Shown: piece by piece, positions 5,222-7,316 of the stretch
How the letters are laid out: the number at the start of each line of letters is the position of its first letter
Position numbering within the stretch: the stretch's first letter is position 1
DNA from: Chitinophaga pinensis
GTDB lineage: Bacteria > Bacteroidota > Bacteroidia > M30B66
Direction of reading: 5' to 3'
Assembly: GCA_943330985.1 (NCBI GenBank)
Contig: CALQJV010000053.1
Location: forward strand, 1-7,316
Length of the DNA: 7,316 bases
Notes under the pieces: model-generated
The model's input: only the letters and a program-made list of their open reading frames with translations
Told to the model about the DNA's origin: nothing
The model's database searches: none
Position numbers and translations under genes: made by a program

Positions 5222-6379
5222 ATGCCAAAGTTTCCAGCACTAATACATTCAAAGCTCCCTGCAGTTCAGACATCTATATTTTCGGTGATGTCGAAACTAG
5301 CTAATGATCATAATGCCATTAATTTATCTCAAGGTTTTCCCGGTTTTGATTGCTCTCCCGATTTAATTCATTTGGTAGATAAACACCTGCGACTTGGACA
5401 TAATCAATATGCGCCAATGCCCGGAATCATTGAGTTGCGCGAAATTATTGCACGGAAAACTGAAGAAATGTACAGCATGGTATATGATCCAGAAACAGAA
5501 GTAACCATTACAGCTGGAGGAACACAGGCTTTGTATACTGCTATTAATGCATTTGTTCGAGATGAAGATGAGGTTATAATTATAGAACCCGCTTACGATA
5601 GTTATGTTCCGGCAGTTGAAATGGCAGGAGGGAAGGCCGTCTTTTTTCAATTGGATGCATCCACCTTTAAAATAAATTGGAACGAATTTCAAAAGTTGAT
5701 TAATCCGCGAACACGCATGATTATTATCAACACTCCACACAATCCAACAGGGAGTATATTAAATGCTGCTGATATGCAACGTTTGGAAAAATTAACATCA
5801 AACACCGATATTATTATTCTGAGTGATGAGGTGTATGAGCATATTCTTTTCGATGGATTTGAGCATCAAAGCGTAGCACGATTTCCTAAACTAGCACAAC
5901 GATCAATCATTGTTTCATCATTTGGGAAAACCTACCATACAACCGGATGGAAAATGGGGTATTGTATAGCTCCAGCAAATTTGATGGCTGAATTCAGGAA
6001 AGTGCATCAGTACTTGGTGTTTTCTGTAAACACACCTTTGCAATATGCATATGCTGAGTTTTTAAAAGAAAAAGATCGATACTTAAAATTATCTTCGTTT
6101 TACCAAGAAAAACGCGATTTCTTTTTGCGATTATTTCAAGGATCAAAGTTCGATTTTGAACCTTCGGCAGGCACTTATTTTCAGTTGTTGAATTACAGTA
6201 AAATTTCGCAAGAAAAAGATGTTGATTTCGCTAAGACACTCACCATCGATCATGGAGTTGCAAGTATTCCCGTTTCGGTGTTTTATCATAAAATTAAAGA
6301 CAATAAAACATTGAGATTCTGTTTTGCGAAAAATAACAACGAGCTTGAAATGGCCGCAGAAAAACTACTTAAAATATAG
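5222..6379 (+). CDS. ybdL: PLP-dependent aminotransferase, YbdL type (methionine/glutamine transaminase)
   Basis: A fold-type I class I/II aminotransferase of 385 residues (E. coli YbdL has 386). YbdL-type enzymes move amino groups between methionine, glutamine and aromatic amino acids and their keto acids, including the methionine precursor 4-methylthio-2-oxobutanoate. The N-terminus MPKFPALIHSKLPAVQTSIF is family-typical. LSQGFPGFDC (35-44) and YAPMPG (63-68) lie in the substrate region. AGGTQALY (98-105) binds the cofactor phosphate, and NTPHNPTG (170-177, N174) and SDEVYEH (201-207, D202 and Y205) hold the PLP ring. K236 in SSFGKTYHTTGWKMGY is the Schiff-base lysine, and R365 in TLRFCF should bind the alpha-carboxylate. 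An ATG at 5165 would add 19 hydrophobic residues not typical of the family, and a promoter box lies within them, so 5222 is chosen. The omega-amidase gene follows after 2 bp. Confidence 0.95.
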   Translation: MPKFPALIHSKLPAVQTSIFSVMSKLANDHNAINLSQGFPGFDCSPDLIHLVDKHLRLGHNQYAPMPGIIELREIIARKTEEMYSMVYDPETEVTITAGGTQALYTAINAFVRDEDEVIIIEPAYDSYVPAVEMAGGKAVFFQLDASTFKINWNEFQKLINPRTRMIIINTPHNPTGSILNAADMQRLEKLTSNTDIIILSDEVYEHILFDGFEHQSVARFPKLAQRSIIVSSFGKTYHTTGWKMGYCIAPANLMAEFRKVHQYLVFSVNTPLQYAYAEFLKEKDRYLKLSSFYQEKRDFFLRLFQGSKFDFEPSAGTYFQLLNYSKISQEKDVDFAKTLTIDHGVASIPVSVFYHKIKDNKTLRFCFAKNNNELEMAAEKLLKI

Positions 6380-6381
6380 TT

Positions 6382-7173
6382 ATGAATTTATCTATCAGCA
6401 TGGTGCAAACCCGCCTTTTTTGGCAAAGTCCGAGTGAAAACCTCGAATGGCTGGAAGGTCGCTTGGAACTAATTACAGGGAAAACAGATATTATCGTTTT
6501 ACCTGAAATGTTTACAACTGGATTCAGTATGAATTCAATGCAATATGCTGAAGCAATGGATGGAGCAGCAATGAATTGGATGCATAAAATGGCGGAAAAG
6601 AAAAATGCTGTTCTTGTTGGAAGTATGATGATGAAGGAAGCTGGGAAGTTTTATAACCGACTTATTTGGATGCACCCTGATGGCAGATTTGAATTATACG
6701 ATAAACGCCATTTGTTTCGAATGGGAGATGAACATGAACATTATACTGCTGGCAATTCGCGCATTGTTTTTCAATTGAATGAATGGAAAATTTGTCCGCT
6801 AATTTGTTATGATTTACGTTTCCCAGTTTGGTCACGCAATCGTTTAGTGAATAATGAATTCGATTACGATGTGTTAATTTATGTTGCTAATTGGCCCGAA
6901 CGCAGAGCGCATGCTTGGAAATCATTATTAGTTGCACGTGCCATTGAAAATCAAACGTATGTTGTTGGTGTAAATCGTATTGGTTCTGACGGTAATAATG
7001 TTATTTACTCGGGCGATTCGGCTGTAATCGATTTTACTGGGGAGAAATTAAGCAGAACCGAACGCTATGGAGATCGATGCGAAACGGTTACAATATCATT
7101 AGACGATCTAAAGAGATATAGAAGTGATTTTCCAGCGGCTTTAGATGCAGATCAGTTTAATATTATTCGATAA
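6382..7173 (+). CDS. yafV: Omega-amidase, YafV/Nit2-type nitrilase-superfamily hydrolase
   Basis: A carbon-nitrogen hydrolase that removes the amide of alpha-ketoglutaramate (and succinamate) to give 2-oxoglutarate and ammonia. Its 263 residues are close to E. coli YafV (256). The nitrilase catalytic set is E42 (LPEMFTTGF), K108 (YDKRHLF) and C142 (ICYDLRFP), with a supporting glutamate in the DEHEHY stretch (117-121). VANWPERRAHAWKSLLVARA (168-187) and VGVNRIGSDGN are typical of the omega-amidase branch, as is the C-terminal FPAALDADQF. It is cytosolic, with no signal peptide. It begins 2 bp after the ybdL stop, so the two are co-transcribed and probably translationally coupled. In methionine salvage, glutamine-dependent transamination yields alpha-ketoglutaramate, which this enzyme would remove, pulling the reaction forward. 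The substrate is inferred from family and context. Confidence 0.95.
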   Translation: MNLSISMVQTRLFWQSPSENLEWLEGRLELITGKTDIIVLPEMFTTGFSMNSMQYAEAMDGAAMNWMHKMAEKKNAVLVGSMMMKEAGKFYNRLIWMHPDGRFELYDKRHLFRMGDEHEHYTAGNSRIVFQLNEWKICPLICYDLRFPVWSRNRLVNNEFDYDVLIYVANWPERRAHAWKSLLVARAIENQTYVVGVNRIGSDGNNVIYSGDSAVIDFTGEKLSRTERYGDRCETVTISLDDLKRYRSDFPAALDADQFNIIR

Positions 7174-7207
7174 ATAAAAATTGGTTTTTTGTCTAATGCA
7201 AACACTA

Positions 7208-7316
7208 CTATGATTTTAAATTGAGTTCATTATTTTTTAACGATAAAAGGTAGTCTTTCATCACCAGCCAATGGATGTTAGTGTATCTCTGATTATCATA
7301 CGTATCAATAAATGAA
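7208..7316 (-). CDS. Probable 3' end of an unrecognised minus-strand gene
   Basis: Read on the minus strand from 7315, one frame stays open for 35 codons to a TAG at 7208-7210. The peptide includes SFIDTYDNQRYTNIHWLVMK and ends in SLKNNELNLKS. The other two minus frames hit stops early. The mix of charged, aromatic and hydrophobic residues looks like a real C-terminal helix, and a convergent gene here would fit the layout. I recognise no family. The fragment is too short to exclude a chance open frame in AT-rich DNA, and no terminator hairpin is visible between it and yafV. Confidence 0.4.
   Translation of the reverse strand, partial: SFIDTYDNQRYTNIHWLVMKDYLLSLKNNELNLKS

Noticed and set aside
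5363..5740. 125-codon minus-strand open frame inside ybdL
   Set aside because: Antisense to conserved PLP-binding motifs; the cysteine-rich peptide is a by-product of the reverse frame.
7178..7196. A-run, TTGG, T-run after yafV as a terminator
   Set aside because: It has no GC stem; pairing of A and T runs alone would not form a stable terminator.

Overview
The window reads as an ordinary chromosomal segment of a Bacteroidota bacterium, probably of the Flavobacteriia or a related class. Three things in the sequence point there. A secreted protein (1842-3239) ends in a type A C-terminal sorting domain of the type IX secretion system. Almost every start codon lacks a Shine-Dalgarno sequence and is instead preceded by an element resembling the Bacteroidota -7 promoter box TAnnTTTG. 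The proteins closely resemble Bacteroidota versions of their families. I see no mobile element, CRISPR array, tRNA, rRNA or phage gene.

Layout, left to right. 1-1156 (minus): Xaa-Pro aminopeptidase, cut by the left edge just after its fourth metal ligand. 1224-1625 (minus): methylmalonyl-CoA epimerase. 1842-3239 (plus): T9SS-exported, tryptophan-rich protein of unknown role. 3262-3313: a 52-bp palindrome over the promoter of a MarR regulator (3323-3796, plus), which is followed after 11 bp by a YceI-family lipoprotein (3808-4470, plus). 4483-4528: a strong hairpin terminator shared by convergent genes. 4565-5083 (minus): SlyD-like FKBP prolyl isomerase. 5084-5221: divergent promoter region. 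5222-6379 and 6382-7173 (plus): a YbdL-type aminotransferase and a YafV-type omega-amidase, 2 bp apart. 7208-7316 (minus): probable 3' end of an unrecognised gene. No gene-free stretch exceeds 300 bp. The longest, 1626-1841 (216 bp), is AT-rich and holds only weak promoter-like sites.

How the genes work together. Two units make functional sense. MarR-YceI looks like an autoregulated operon in which the regulator binds the long palindrome and controls an envelope lipid-binding lipoprotein. YbdL-YafV looks like a glutamine transaminase/omega-amidase pair, in which the amidase removes the alpha-ketoglutaramate produced when glutamine donates its amino group to a keto acid such as the methionine precursor KMTB. 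The remaining genes are housekeeping: peptide turnover, propionyl-CoA metabolism and protein folding.

The longest open frames of three genes begin upstream of the likely true starts (mce, slyD, ybdL). Family N-termini and -7-like elements inside the extensions support the shorter starts. No clearly new multi-gene system is evident. The most interesting features are the MarR operator palindrome and the tryptophan-rich secreted protein.
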